Source: JAWLBM01 sp041687675
GTDB taxonomy: Bacteria; Pseudomonadota; Alphaproteobacteria; Rhizobiales; Pleomorphomonadaceae
Direction: 5' to 3'
Length of the DNA stretch: 64,000 nt
Assembly (NCBI GenBank): GCA_041687675.1
Contig: JAWLBM010000008.1
Coordinates: forward strand, 66,612 to 130,611
Shown: positions 8,127 to 16,183 of the stretch, in pieces
Numbering within the stretch: the first letter of the stretch is position 1
How the letters are laid out: the number at the start of each line of letters is the position of its first letter
Notes under the pieces: generated by a model
Told to the model about the DNA's origin: nothing
Databases searched by the model: none
What the model saw: the letters and a program-made list of their open reading frames with translations, nothing else
Translations under genes and position numbers: made by a program

Positions 8127-10589
8127 ATGTCCGCGACCCCGCTCCCGATCGACGCCGTGATGCCCGACATCCTCGCCGCCCTCGCGGCGGGGACGCGGGC
8201 GGTGCTCGTCGCGCCGCCCGGCGCGGGCAAGACCACCCGGGTGCCGCTCGCCCTGCTCGGCGCCGCCTGGCGGGGCGACGGGCGGATCCTCGTCCTCGAG
8301 CCGCGGCGCCTCGCCGCCCGGGCGGCGGCGGCGCGGATGGCCGGGACGCTGGGCGAGGCGGTCGGCGGCACCGTCGGCTACCGGGTGCGGCTCGACGCCA
8401 GGGTCTCGGCGCGGACCCGCGTCGAGGTGGTCACCGAGGGCGTCTTCACCCGCATGATCATCGACGATCCCGCGCTGGACGGCGTCGCCGCCGTGCTCTT
8501 CGACGAGTTCCACGAGCGCTCCCTCGACGGCGACCTCGGCCTGGCGCTGGCGCTGGAGAGCGCCGCCGCGCTCAGGGAGGACCTTCGACTCCTCGTCATG
8601 TCCGCGACCCTCGACGGCGCCCGTGTCGCCTCGCTCCTGAAGGACGCGCCGGTGGTGGCGAGCGAGGGCCGCGCCTTCCCGGTGGAGACGCGCCACGTCG
8701 AGCGCGAGCCGCAGGTGCGCTTCGAGGAGCAGGTCGCCCGCCTGGTCCGCCACGCGCTCAAGGAGGACCCCGGCTCGGCGCTGGTGTTCCTGCCCGGGCA
8801 GGCGGAGATCCGCCGGGTCGCCGGGCTGCTTGCCGGCGCGCTGCCGGCCGATGTGGAGGTCGCCCCGCTCTACGGCGCGCTGGCCCCGGCCGAGCAGGAC
8901 CGCGCGATCCGCCCGGCGCCGGCGGGACGGCGCAAGGTGGTGCTCGCCACCTCGATCGCCGAGACCTCGCTCACCATCGAGGGGGTGAGCATCGTGGTCG
9001 ACGGCGGGCTCGCCCGGGTGCCGCGCTACGAGCCGGACACCGGCCTCACGCGCCTCGTCACCGGGCGGGTCTCGCGCGCCGCCGCCGACCAGCGCCGCGG
9101 CCGCGCGGGCCGGACCGGGCCGGGCGTCTGCTGGCGGATGTGGGCGGAGGGGCAGACGGCGGGGCTGGAGCCCTTCCAGCGGCCGGAGATCCTCGAGGCC
9201 GACCTCGCCCCGCTCGCCCTCGACCTCGCCGTCTGGGGCGTCAGCGACCCCGCGACCCTCGATTTCCTCGACCCGCCGCCGCGGCCCGCCTTCGCCGAGG
9301 CGGTGAAGCTGCTCGAGCGGCTGGAGGCCGTCGACGCCGAGGGGCGCCCGACCGAGGTCGGCCGCCGCCTCGCCCGGCTGCCGCTCCATCCCCGCCTCGC
9401 CCACATGGTGGTCGAGGCGGCGGCGGAGGGCGAGGCGCGGCTCGCGGGGGAAATCGCGGCGCTCCTCTCCGAGCCGGGGCTCGGCGGCGACGGCACCTCG
9501 CTGCCGGAGCGGATCCGCCGCTTGCGCGCCGAGCCCGGCCGCCGGGCGGAGGACGCCCGGCGCATGGCGGAGCGCTTCGTGCGCCTAGCCGGGGGCGCGG
9601 CCGGCGGGCGCGGCGATCCGGACGAGGCCGGCCGCCATCTCGCCCGGGCCTATCCGGACCGGCTCGCGCAGGCCCGCGGCGCCCGCGGCGCCTTCCGCCT
9701 GGCGAGCGGGCGCGGCGGCGTCCTCGACGAGACGGACGCGCTCGCCCGCGAGCCGTTCCTGGTCGTCGCCGACCTCACCGGCCCGGCCGAGCGCTCGCGC
9801 ATCCGCCTCGCCGCGCCGATCGACCGCGACACCATAGAGGCGCTGTTCGGGAGCCGCATCGAGGCCGCGGTTGAGGTCGCCTTCGACCGCGGCGCGCGGG
9901 CGGTCCGGGCGCGCCGCCAGCGCCGGCTCGACGCGCTGGTGCTGGAGGAGGGACCGGTGCCGGCGCCCGCCGGGCCGGAGACGCTCGCCGCCCTCCTCGC
10001 CGGTGTCCGCGAGACCGGGGTCGACCGCCTCGGCTGGTCGAGGGAGCAGCGGGCGCTGCGCGGGCGGGCGAGCTTCCTCGCCGCCGCCATCGGGGCGCCG
10101 TTCCCGGACCTCTCCGACGCAGCGCTCGCCGCGAGCCTCGACGACTGGCTCGGCCCCGTCGCCGCTGGGACCACCCGCCTCGACGACCTCGACGCCGGCC
10201 TCCTCGGCGCCGCGCTCGACCGGCTGCTGCCCTTCGACGTCCGCCGGCGGATGGACGAGATGCTGCCCTCGCACTTCGTCGCGCCCACCGGCTCGCGGGT
10301 GCCGATCGACTACGAGGCCGAGGGCGGGCCGGCGATCACCATCCGGGTGCAGGAACTGTTCGGGCTCGACCGCCACCCCGCGGTCGCCGGCGGCCGGGTG
10401 CCGCTCACGGTGGTGATGACCTCGCCGGCGCAGCGGCCGATCCAGACCACGCGCGACCTGCCCGGCTTCTGGCGCGGCTCCTGGCGCGAGGTCGCCCGCG
10501 ACCTCAAGGGCCGCTACCCGCGCCACCCCTGGCCGGACGACCCGATCGCCGCCGCCCCGACGACCCGGGCCAAGCCGCGGGGCACGTGA
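8127..10589 (+). CDS. hrpB: ATP-dependent RNA helicase HrpB
   Basis: An 820-residue DEAH-box helicase that matches HrpB over its full length. Visible motifs are the Walker A APPGAGKTT, DEFHER (DEAH-variant box II), SATL (motif III), TSIAETSLTI (motif V) and QRRGRAGRTGPG (motif VI). The helicase-associated domain and the HrpB-specific C-terminal domain follow. HrpB's cellular role is poorly known. The gene stands alone on the plus strand, 56 nt after the Ada-like gene. Confidence 0.92.
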   Translation: MSATPLPIDAVMPDILAALAAGTRAVLVAPPGAGKTTRVPLALLGAAWRGDGRILVLEPRRLAARAAAARMAGTLGEAVGGTVGYRVRLDARVSARTRVEVVTEGVFTRMIIDDPALDGVAAVLFDEFHERSLDGDLGLALALESAAALREDLRLLVMSATLDGARVASLLKDAPVVASEGRAFPVETRHVEREPQVRFEEQVARLVRHALKEDPGSALVFLPGQAEIRRVAGLLAGALPADVEVAPLYGALAPAEQDRAIRPAPAGRRKVVLATSIAETSLTIEGVSIVVDGGLARVPRYEPDTGLTRLVTGRVSRAAADQRRGRAGRTGPGVCWRMWAEGQTAGLEPFQRPEILEADLAPLALDLAVWGVSDPATLDFLDPPPRPAFAEAVKLLERLEAVDAEGRPTEVGRRLARLPLHPRLAHMVVEAAAEGEARLAGEIAALLSEPGLGGDGTSLPERIRRLRAEPGRRAEDARRMAERFVRLAGGAAGGRGDPDEAGRHLARAYPDRLAQARGARGAFRLASGRGGVLDETDALAREPFLVVADLTGPAERSRIRLAAPIDRDTIEALFGSRIEAAVEVAFDRGARAVRARRQRRLDALVLEEGPVPAPAGPETLAALLAGVRETGVDRLGWSREQRALRGRASFLAAAIGAPFPDLSDAALAASLDDWLGPVAAGTTRLDDLDAGLLGAALDRLLPFDVRRRMDEMLPSHFVAPTGSRVPIDYEAEGGPAITIRVQELFGLDRHPAVAGGRVPLTVVMTSPAQRPIQTTRDLPGFWRGSWREVARDLKGRYPRHPWPDDPIAAAPTTRAKPRGT

Positions 10590-10717
10590 TCGTCGGCGCC
10601 GCGGCCTCCGGAGGACAGCCTGCCGGGGCGAGGGGACGCATTTCCCCTGACGGCGAAGTTGCGCTAGAGATGGCACGAGGGCAGGCCTCCCGCCGCCCCC
10701 GTCACAGGATCGCCCCG

Positions 10718-11476
10718 ATGTCCGCTTCCACCACCGACGCCGGCCGCCGCACGCTCGTCCTCACCGGTGCGAGCCGGGGGATCGGGCACGCGACGGTGAA
10801 GCGCTTCTCGGCCGCGGGCTGGCGGGTGATCACCTGCTCGCGCATGGCCTTCTCCGACAAGTGCCCGTGGCCGATGGGGCCGGAGGACCACATCCAGGTG
10901 GACCTCTCCGACCCGGAGAACCTCGGCAACGCGGTCGCCGAGATCCGCCGCCGCCTCGAGGACGACGGCTCGCGCCTCGACGCGCTCGTCAACAACGCCG
11001 GCATCAGCCCGAAGGACGAGGGCGGCAAGCGGCTCGATTCGATCACGACGCCGATGCACCAGTGGCGGACGGTGTTCCAGGTGAACTTCTTCGCGCCGAT
11101 CATGCTGGCGCGCGGCCTGATCCAGGAACTGAAGCGGGCGAACGGCTCGGTGGTGAACGTCACCTCGATCGCCGGCATGCGGGTGCACCCCTTCGCCGGC
11201 ACCGCCTATGCCACCTCCAAGGCGGCGCTCGCCGCGCTGACACGGGAGATGGCGGCCGACTTCGGCCCGCACGGCGTCCGGGTCAACGCCATCGCGCCCG
11301 GCGAGATCGACACCTCGATCCTGTCGCCCGGCACGGAGGACATGGTGAAGGACATCCCGCTGCGCCGCCTCGGCCAGCCCGAGGAGGTCGCCGAGACGAT
11401 CTTCTACCTGTGCTCCAAGGCCTCGTCCTACGTCGCCGGCGCCGAGATCCACATCAACGGCGGCCAGCACGTCTGA
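10718..11476 (+). CDS. Short-chain dehydrogenase/reductase
   Basis: A 252-residue cytosolic NAD(P)-dependent oxidoreductase of the classical SDR family. The cofactor motif TGASRGIG is near the N-terminus, NNAGIS follows at about residue 90, and the active-site Tyr-x3-Lys is in AYATSKAAL with an upstream serine in VTSIAG. The C-terminus (SYVAGAEIHINGGQHV) is complete. An unusual insertion after strand 2 (CSRMAFSDKCPWPMGPEDH) sets it apart from FabG. The substrate is unknown. It converges on trxC with 11 nt between stop codons. Confidence 0.82.
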   Translation: MSASTTDAGRRTLVLTGASRGIGHATVKRFSAAGWRVITCSRMAFSDKCPWPMGPEDHIQVDLSDPENLGNAVAEIRRRLEDDGSRLDALVNNAGISPKDEGGKRLDSITTPMHQWRTVFQVNFFAPIMLARGLIQELKRANGSVVNVTSIAGMRVHPFAGTAYATSKAALAALTREMAADFGPHGVRVNAIAPGEIDTSILSPGTEDMVKDIPLRRLGQPEEVAETIFYLCSKASSYVAGAEIHINGGQHV

Positions 11477-11487
11477 CCGGGCGGCGG

Positions 11488-11925
11488 TCAGGCGGCGCGA
11501 CCGGCGAACTCGACGATCTGGGAGGCGCTGAGCGCGCCCGACTGGCGCGCAACCTCCCGGCCTCCCTTGAACAGGATCATCGTCGGGATCGAGCGGATCG
11601 CGAAGGCGGAGCCCGCCGCCTGCTCGGCGTCGACGTCCACCTTCAGGAAGCGCGCGCGGCCCGCGAGCCGCTCCGCCGCCTCGGCGAAGGCCGGCGCCAT
11701 CATCCGGCAGGGACCGCACCAGGCGGCCCAGAAGTCCACCACCAGCGGCAGGTCCGACCGCTCGACGTGGCGGGCGAGGCCTTCGCCCGTCACGTCCACC
11801 GGCGTGCCGGGGAACAGCGGCGAGCCGCACCTGGGGCAGCGGGCGGCCCGGAAGTCCGCCGCGAGGCGGCCCTCCGGCACCCGGTTCACCGTCGCGCAGC
11901 TCGGACAGACGACATGGACGCTCAT
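11488..11925 (-). CDS. trxC: Thioredoxin 2 (zinc-finger thioredoxin)
   Basis: A 145-residue TrxC. The N-terminal zinc ribbon has cysteine pairs C7/C10 and C30/C33, and the thioredoxin fold carries the redox site WCGPC with cysteines C70 and C73, the cis-proline region SIPTM, and a normal C-terminus. TrxC is a cytosolic disulfide reductase often induced by oxidative stress. It starts 13 nt after the blh stop on the same strand, so it belongs to a blh-trxC transcript inside a sulfur/redox locus. Confidence 0.93.
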   Translation of the reverse strand: MSVHVVCPSCATVNRVPEGRLAADFRAARCPRCGSPLFPGTPVDVTGEGLARHVERSDLPLVVDFWAAWCGPCRMMAPAFAEAAERLAGRARFLKVDVDAEQAAGSAFAIRSIPTMILFKGGREVARQSGALSASQIVEFAGRAA

Positions 11926-11938
11926 CTCGGCGGCTCCG

Positions 11939-12826
11939 TCAGAGGGTGTTGACCGGCACCTTCAGGAAGCGCCGGCCGCTGGCGTCCGGCGGCGGCAGTT
12001 CGCCGGCGCGCATGTTCACCTGCAGCGACGGGATGATCAGCCGCGGCATGTCCAGCGTCCTGTCGCGGGCGGTGCGCATCTCCACGAACTCGTCCTCGCT
12101 GGTGCCGTCCTTGACGTGGATGTTGTGCTCCCGCTCGTCGGCGACGGTCGTCTCCCAGCGGATCTCGCGGCCGTTCGGCCCGTAGTCGTGGCACATGAAG
12201 AGCCGCGTCTCGGGCGCCAGCGCCAGCACCTTGCGGATCGAGCGATAGAGCTCCCGCGCGTCGCCGCCGGGGAAGTCGGCGCGGGCGGTGCCGCCGTCCG
12301 GCATGAACAGCGTGTCGCCGACGAAGGCGGCGTCGCCGACCACGTGGGTCATGCAGGCCGGGGTATGGCCCGGCGTGTGGATCGCCACCACCTTCATGCC
12401 GCCGATGGTGTAGGTGTCGCCGTCCTCGAACAGCCGGTCGAACTGGCTGCCGTCGCGCTGGAACTCGGTGCCCTCGTTGAAGATCTTGCCGAAGGTGTCC
12501 TGAACCACGGTGATCTTCGAGCCGATGCCGAGCTTGCCGCCGAGCTTGCCCTGGATGTAGGGCGCCGCCGACAGGTGGTCGGCGTGGACGTGGGTCTCGA
12601 TCAGCCACTCGACCTCGTAGCCGCGCTCGCGGATGAAGTCGATGATGCGGTCGGCCGACTCGTAGGTGATCCGGCCGGCGGCATAGTCGATGTCCATCAC
12701 GCTGTCGACCACCGCGCAGGCCTTCGAGCCCGGGTCGCGGACGACGTAGGAGATCGTGTTGGTGGCCTCGTCGAAGAAGGCCGTGACCTCCGGCTTCACC
12801 GAGGTGTCGATGGTCAGGTCGTTCAT
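11939..12826 (-). CDS. blh: Blh-type MBL-fold hydrolase (persulfide dioxygenase-like)
   Basis: A 295-residue metallo-beta-lactamase-fold protein. The metal site THVHADH covers H79, H81, D83 and H84, with a later HTPGHTP and the second-shell GDTLFMPDGGTARADFP and MCHDY motifs typical of ETHE1/Blh enzymes. In Agrobacterium and Xylella, Blh acts in hydrogen sulfide detoxification under the repressor BigR. Here it is followed by trxC and is divergent from OsmC and TauE genes around a BigR-box-like palindrome, so a role in oxidising persulfides is likely. Which step it performs is not proven by sequence. Confidence 0.82.
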   Translation of the reverse strand: MNDLTIDTSVKPEVTAFFDEATNTISYVVRDPGSKACAVVDSVMDIDYAAGRITYESADRIIDFIRERGYEVEWLIETHVHADHLSAAPYIQGKLGGKLGIGSKITVVQDTFGKIFNEGTEFQRDGSQFDRLFEDGDTYTIGGMKVVAIHTPGHTPACMTHVVGDAAFVGDTLFMPDGGTARADFPGGDARELYRSIRKVLALAPETRLFMCHDYGPNGREIRWETTVADEREHNIHVKDGTSEDEFVEMRTARDRTLDMPRLIIPSLQVNMRAGELPPPDASGRRFLKVPVNTL

Positions 12827-12917
12827 CTCGCAGTCTCCATTATTGGGTCCCGTGGCGCGCCGTCGGCGCCCCCGGCCCCAGGTCCGGGCGGACGTCGGGA
12901 AAAACCCTCGCCGCCCT

Positions 12918-12946
12918 TGAAAACGTCTCCGGTAAAGTATATTAGA
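12918..12946 (+). promoter_or_regulatory. Sigma-70-like promoter for the OsmC-TauE transcript
   Basis: TTGAAA at 12918-12923 and TATTAG at 12941-12946 are 17 nt apart. The -10 element lies within the palindrome at 12940-12959. A similar pair (TTGAAT and TATACT, 15 nt apart) can be read on the minus strand toward blh. Confidence 0.45.
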
Positions 12947-12959
12947 GAATTCTAAAATT
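12940..12959. promoter_or_regulatory. BigR-box-like operator palindrome
   Basis: ATATTAGAGAATTCTAAAAT has arms ATATTAGA and TCTAAAAT that match at 7 of 8 positions around GAAT. It is an AT-rich island in very GC-rich DNA, midway between divergent blh and OsmC genes, and resembles the AT-rich palindromic sites of the ArsR-family regulator BigR. No ArsR gene is visible in the window, so a trans-acting repressor is assumed. Confidence 0.55.
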
Positions 12960-13020
12960 CAAGCCCGCGACGGGACTGCGACCTGCCGTCGCGCCTCCTC
13001 CGGGACAGTCTCGGAGGGAC

Positions 13021-13449
13021 ATGATGACGGAACGCAAGGTGGTCGTCGCCGGCAATGGAAACGCGCCCTGGGGCCAGACGGCGACGGCGCGGGGACACCG
13101 GCTTCTCGCCGACGAGCCGCTGGAGAAGGAGGGGGCCGACAGCGGTCCCGATCCGTTCGAGCTGGTCCTCGCCGGGCTCGGCGCCTGCATCGCCATGACC
13201 GTCCGCATGTACGCCCGCCACAAGGGCTGGCCGCTCCGCGACGTCAGGGTCGAGATGCGCCACGTCCCGTCGCGCCCCGGCGGCGGCGAGGCGGACCGGA
13301 TCGAGGCGGTGGTGGCACTCGACGGCGACCTCGACGAGGCCCAGCGGGCGCGCCTGATGGATGTCTCCGAACGCTGCCCGGTCAGCCGCATGATCAAGCG
13401 AGGCCCGCGGATCGAGACCCGCGCCGCCGACGCCGAGGCGGCCTCGTGA
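13021..13449 (+). CDS. OsmC family peroxidase-like protein
   Basis: A 142-residue OsmC-fold protein with the two expected cysteines, C56 (GLGACIAMT) and C119 (SERCPV), which in OsmC/Ohr proteins reduce peroxides or react with sulfane sulfur. The pattern GPDPFELVLAGLGAC is typical of the OsmC rather than the Ohr branch. GGAGGG precedes the start; a second ATG directly follows the first. With its promoter overlapping the BigR-like palindrome and a TauE gene 7 nt downstream, it is probably part of a persulfide/sulfite response. Confidence 0.85.
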   Translation: MMTERKVVVAGNGNAPWGQTATARGHRLLADEPLEKEGADSGPDPFELVLAGLGACIAMTVRMYARHKGWPLRDVRVEMRHVPSRPGGGEADRIEAVVALDGDLDEAQRARLMDVSERCPVSRMIKRGPRIETRAADAEAAS

Positions 13450-13456
13450 GGAAGCC

Positions 13457-14248
13457 ATGCCAGACCTTTTCACGCTCTTCGCCTCCACCGGTTCCGGCAG
13501 CCTCGTCGGGCTGATCCTGGGGCTCGTTGGCGGCGGCGGCTCCGTGCTCGCGGTGCCGCTGATGGTCTATGCGGTCGGCGTCACGTCGACCCATGTGGCG
13601 ATCGGCACCAGCGCCGTCGCGGTCGCCGCCAGCGCGGCGGGCAACCTCGTCTCCCACTGGGCGGCGGGCAACGTGAAGTGGCGCTGCGCCGGGGTCTTCG
13701 CGGCGTCGGGCGTCGCCGGCGCCTTCGCCGGCGCGGCGGTCGCCAAGCGGGTCGACGGCGACGCCCTGCTCGCGCTGTTCGGGCTGCTGATGATCGTGAT
13801 CGGCGCCTTGATGCTCCGGCGCCGGTCCGGCGAGGGCGACCCCGACGTGCGGCTCACCGCCAAGACGGCCCGCCGGATGCTGCCGCTGCTGGTCGGCATC
13901 GGCTTCGCCGTCGGCCTGATGTCGGGCTTCTTCGGCATCGGCGGCGGCTTCCTCATCGTCCCCGGGCTGATCCTCGCCACCGGCATGCCGCTGGTCTCGG
14001 CGATCGGCACCTCGCTCGTCGCGGTCACCGCCTTCGGCGCGGCGACCGCCACCAGCTATTCGCTGTCCGGGCTGGTCGACTGGTGGATCGCCGGACTGTT
14101 CGTGGCCGGCGGCCTTGTCGGCGGCGTCGCGGGCGTTTCCATCGGCAAGCTGCTGGCAAAGCGCAAGCGCGCGCTGTCGCTGGTGTTCGCCGGCGTGGTG
14201 ATCCTCGTCGGCGGCTACATCCTCGTGCAGAGTTTCACCGGCGCCTGA
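13457..14248 (+). CDS. Sulfite exporter TauE/SafE family permease
   Basis: A 263-residue inner-membrane protein with about eight hydrophobic segments and an internal two-fold repeat, each half marked by a glycine-rich motif (GLVGGGGSVLAVPL near the start and SGFFGIGGGFLIVPGL in the middle). This is the TauE/SafE family, many members of which export sulfite or sulfoacetate. It follows the OsmC gene by 7 nt in the same operon. In BigR-controlled loci a TauE-type permease is thought to remove the sulfite made by persulfide oxidation, which fits here. Confidence 0.85.
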   Translation: MPDLFTLFASTGSGSLVGLILGLVGGGGSVLAVPLMVYAVGVTSTHVAIGTSAVAVAASAAGNLVSHWAAGNVKWRCAGVFAASGVAGAFAGAAVAKRVDGDALLALFGLLMIVIGALMLRRRSGEGDPDVRLTAKTARRMLPLLVGIGFAVGLMSGFFGIGGGFLIVPGLILATGMPLVSAIGTSLVAVTAFGAATATSYSLSGLVDWWIAGLFVAGGLVGGVAGVSIGKLLAKRKRALSLVFAGVVILVGGYILVQSFTGA

Positions 14249-14542
14249 GCCGATCGAACGCCCCTCCCGCAGAGCCCGCTAATCTGGGTTATGGCGCGCC
14301 GGGCGCCCGGCCTCTAGGGTCACACTCGTGTTGCGGATCCGGGCGAAGGCGCGGGTCCGTCGCACCGGAGAGACCGCCACGCGAGGCCGGTTGCGGCCAC
14401 TGTTGGAGAGTCCGGGCGGAGGTGGTTCTGCCGGAAAGGATGGGAGGTGTGCCCGGCCCACCCCGGGCCGCCGGAACCGTCGCGCTGCCGTCGCGCTTTT
14501 TGCGGGGAGACCGGTGTTTCACCCGGCGGCCGCGTCCCGGTG
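14249..14542. other. Gene-free stretch between TauE and Crp/Fnr genes
   Basis: This 294-nt stretch lies between two convergent stop codons. Short frames exist on both strands but none has a ribosome site or conserved-looking protein. I see no repeat, terminator with a T-run, or known motif in it. Confidence 0.5.
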
Positions 14543-15265
14543 TCAGGCGTCCGACCTCTCGTCAAGGTAGAGCGGATCGAAGCCGGCGAGGTCGGCGAGC
14601 CGGGCCCGATCGCCGATCGACGCCTGCCCCTGGCTGCAGACGAACAGGCCCTGGCTGCGCAACTCGCGCAGCGTGCGGTTGAGATGGATCGGAGTGAGGC
14701 CGAGCGCGTCGGCGATGACGGCCTGGCTGAGCGGGCAGCGGAAGCTGTCGCCGTCGGCGAGGCCGACCAGCCTGAGGCGCTGGTTGAGTTCCAGCATGAA
14801 ATGGGCGACGCGCTCGGCGGCGGACCTGCGGCCGATGTCGACGAGCCGCTCGACGACGAGGCCCTCGTCGCGGGAGACGGCCCAGAGCAGCGCCGCCCCG
14901 AGCCGGGGAGCGAGATCGATGGTCCGCCTCAGGACCTCGCCGGAGATCTCGACGACGACCGCCGGGGTGACCGCCACGGCATCGACGTCGCAACTGCGCA
15001 GGAGCAGGCTTCGCATTCCGAGGATGTCGCCGGCAACCGCGACGTCGATCACCTGGCGGCTGCCGTCGGGGAGCACCTTGTAGCTGAGGGCCCATCCCTC
15101 CTCGATGAGGAAGGCGCGACGGTGCCGCGGCTCGGTCTCGAGGGGCAGCACCTGCCGCGCCGCCACCACCTGGGGCCGCGGCAGCAGCGAGGAGAACAGG
15201 CGCAGGTCGGGCTCGACGGCTGCGAAGGCGGACAGCTTGCGGGTCAGGGCGGCGAGGCTGTGCAC
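14543..15265 (-). CDS. Crp/Fnr family transcriptional regulator (first of two)
   Basis: A 240-residue regulator with an N-terminal cyclic-nucleotide-binding-type beta roll (about residues 20-140) and a C-terminal winged helix (DSFRCPLSQAVIADALGLTPIHLNRTLRELRSQG). It lacks the Fe-S cysteines of FNR, and the recognition helix carries PIHLNR in place of the FNR E-x2-SR contacts, so it probably does not read TTGAT half-sites. The effector pocket cannot be assigned. A paralog with the same organisation is at 39742-40509. It is divergent from a small hypothetical gene. Confidence 0.85.
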   Translation of the reverse strand: MHSLAALTRKLSAFAAVEPDLRLFSSLLPRPQVVAARQVLPLETEPRHRRAFLIEEGWALSYKVLPDGSRQVIDVAVAGDILGMRSLLLRSCDVDAVAVTPAVVVEISGEVLRRTIDLAPRLGAALLWAVSRDEGLVVERLVDIGRRSAAERVAHFMLELNQRLRLVGLADGDSFRCPLSQAVIADALGLTPIHLNRTLRELRSQGLFVCSQGQASIGDRARLADLAGFDPLYLDERSDA

Positions 15266-15332
15266 CGTGTCTGTCCTTGCTTGCGGGCGCCGCGTTCGCC
15301 GGGAGGATAGCGAAGGGGGGCGCGGGCGTCAT

Positions 15333-15348
15333 GCATGGTCACGCATGC
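15333..15348. promoter_or_regulatory. Inverted repeat GCATG-N6-CATGC
   Basis: GCATGGTCACGCATGC lies between the divergent Crp/Fnr gene (start 15265) and the 89-residue gene (start 15372). Its 16-bp symmetric form suits a dimeric regulator, possibly the adjacent one. Evidence is symmetry and position only. Confidence 0.3.
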
Positions 15349-15371
15349 GCCGGAGTGACCGGGAGGCGGAA

Positions 15372-15641
15372 ATGGTCGTCGTGCACCAACCCGGGGGCGA
15401 ACACCGGTCCGGCAGCGGACCGCACGCGGTGGCTGCGCTCTCCGTGATGGAATCGCTGCTGCTCGAGCTGCTCTCCCTCGGGCTGCTCGACCGCGATCGC
15501 GTGTCGGCCCTGCTCGAGGACGCCGCATGCGCGCACGAGCTTGCGAGCCTGGAGGACGAGTCCCCGGCCGACGCGGCGGCGGCGCGACTGATCCGCTCGC
15601 TCGCCACCTCGCTCCTCGGCGCCGGGGTCGGCGAGGCCTGA
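15372..15641 (+). CDS. Hypothetical protein, 89 residues
   Basis: I do not recognise this protein. The ATG is preceded by GGGAGG at 6 nt spacing, and codon use is like its neighbours (strong G/C at third positions). A flexible start is followed by two predicted helices (MESLLLELLSLGLLDRDRVSALLEDA and the SPADAAAARLIRSLATSLL region), suggesting a small helical, possibly dimeric protein. It is divergent from the Crp/Fnr regulator and converges on the host-attachment gene, so it may belong to the same stress block. Confidence 0.55.
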   Translation: MVVVHQPGGEHRSGSGPHAVAALSVMESLLLELLSLGLLDRDRVSALLEDAACAHELASLEDESPADAAAARLIRSLATSLLGAGVGEA

Positions 15642-15648
15642 TCGGGGA

Positions 15649-16110
15649 TCAGTCTGAGGCAAGACGGGCGAAATGGCGCTCGATCTCGGCGACCGGCATG
15701 TTGGCGAAGTCGGAATCGATCTCGGCGCGGAGCAGCTTGCGGACGGGCTCGGAGTAGTGCCGGCGCAGGACCCCGAGGGCGCGCGGCGGCGCGGCCACCA
15801 CAAGCGACCGCAGCTTCCCTCCGTTCACGGCTGCGGCGATGCGCTCGGCGACTTCGGCCATGAAGGCGTCCTCCTCGAGGTCGTGGAAGGAGGTCTGTTC
15901 GACGGCGCTGCGCGGCCCGTCCGCGGGCGCGTCCAGGCGGCCCGGACGATCGGTCGCCAACTCGCGGTCGCGGCGGTCGGACCGCTTCGCCTCGGCCTCG
16001 ACGGAGAAGGAGGGCCGTTCGCGGGTGCCTCCGTTGCTGAGGAACAGCATCTTGCGGGCATCGCAGACGACCAGCCATTCGCCCGCGGCGATGAGCACGT
16101 CATCCGACAT
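15649..16110 (-). CDS. Host attachment protein family (PF10116-type)
   Basis: A 153-residue protein matching the family first described as required for attachment of Agrobacterium to host cells. Visible features are the start VLIAAGEWLVVCDARKMLFL, a variable charged middle, then FMAEVAERIAAAVNGGKLRSLVVAAPPRALGVLRRHYS and a C-terminal LRAEIDSDFANMPVAEIERHF. It has no signal peptide, so it is cytosolic. The fold resembles the eRF1/ribosome-associated-factor type, and members are often found with low-oxygen stress genes. Here it follows hsp20 on the same strand. GGAGGTC precedes the start. Confidence 0.82.
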   Translation of the reverse strand: MSDDVLIAAGEWLVVCDARKMLFLSNGGTRERPSFSVEAEAKRSDRRDRELATDRPGRLDAPADGPRSAVEQTSFHDLEEDAFMAEVAERIAAAVNGGKLRSLVVAAPPRALGVLRRHYSEPVRKLLRAEIDSDFANMPVAEIERHFARLASD

Positions 16111-16130
16111 CTGGGTGACCTCCGGTTGGG

Positions 16131-16167
16131 GCCGGTCCGCGGGCGCCGTGCGCGCCCGCGGACCGGC
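16131..16167 (-). terminator. Perfect 16-bp hairpin between hsp20 and host-attachment gene
   Basis: GCCGGTCCGCGGGCGC pairs without mismatch with 16152-16167 around a 5-nt loop. It lies directly after the hsp20 stop (16184) and before the next start (16110). With no T-run it may end most hsp20 transcripts or protect the 3' end from nucleases. Confidence 0.5.
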
Positions 16168-16183
16168 GCGAAGTGGTTGCTCC

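Noticed and set aside
10586..10717. Longer N-terminus for the SDR gene
   Set aside because: The added 44 residues are not SDR-like, and the ATG at 10718 places TGASRGIG at the normal distance.
14321..14542. Short overlapping frames in the TauE-Crp gap
   Set aside because: None has a ribosome site or conserved-looking sequence; they are typical of random GC-rich DNA.
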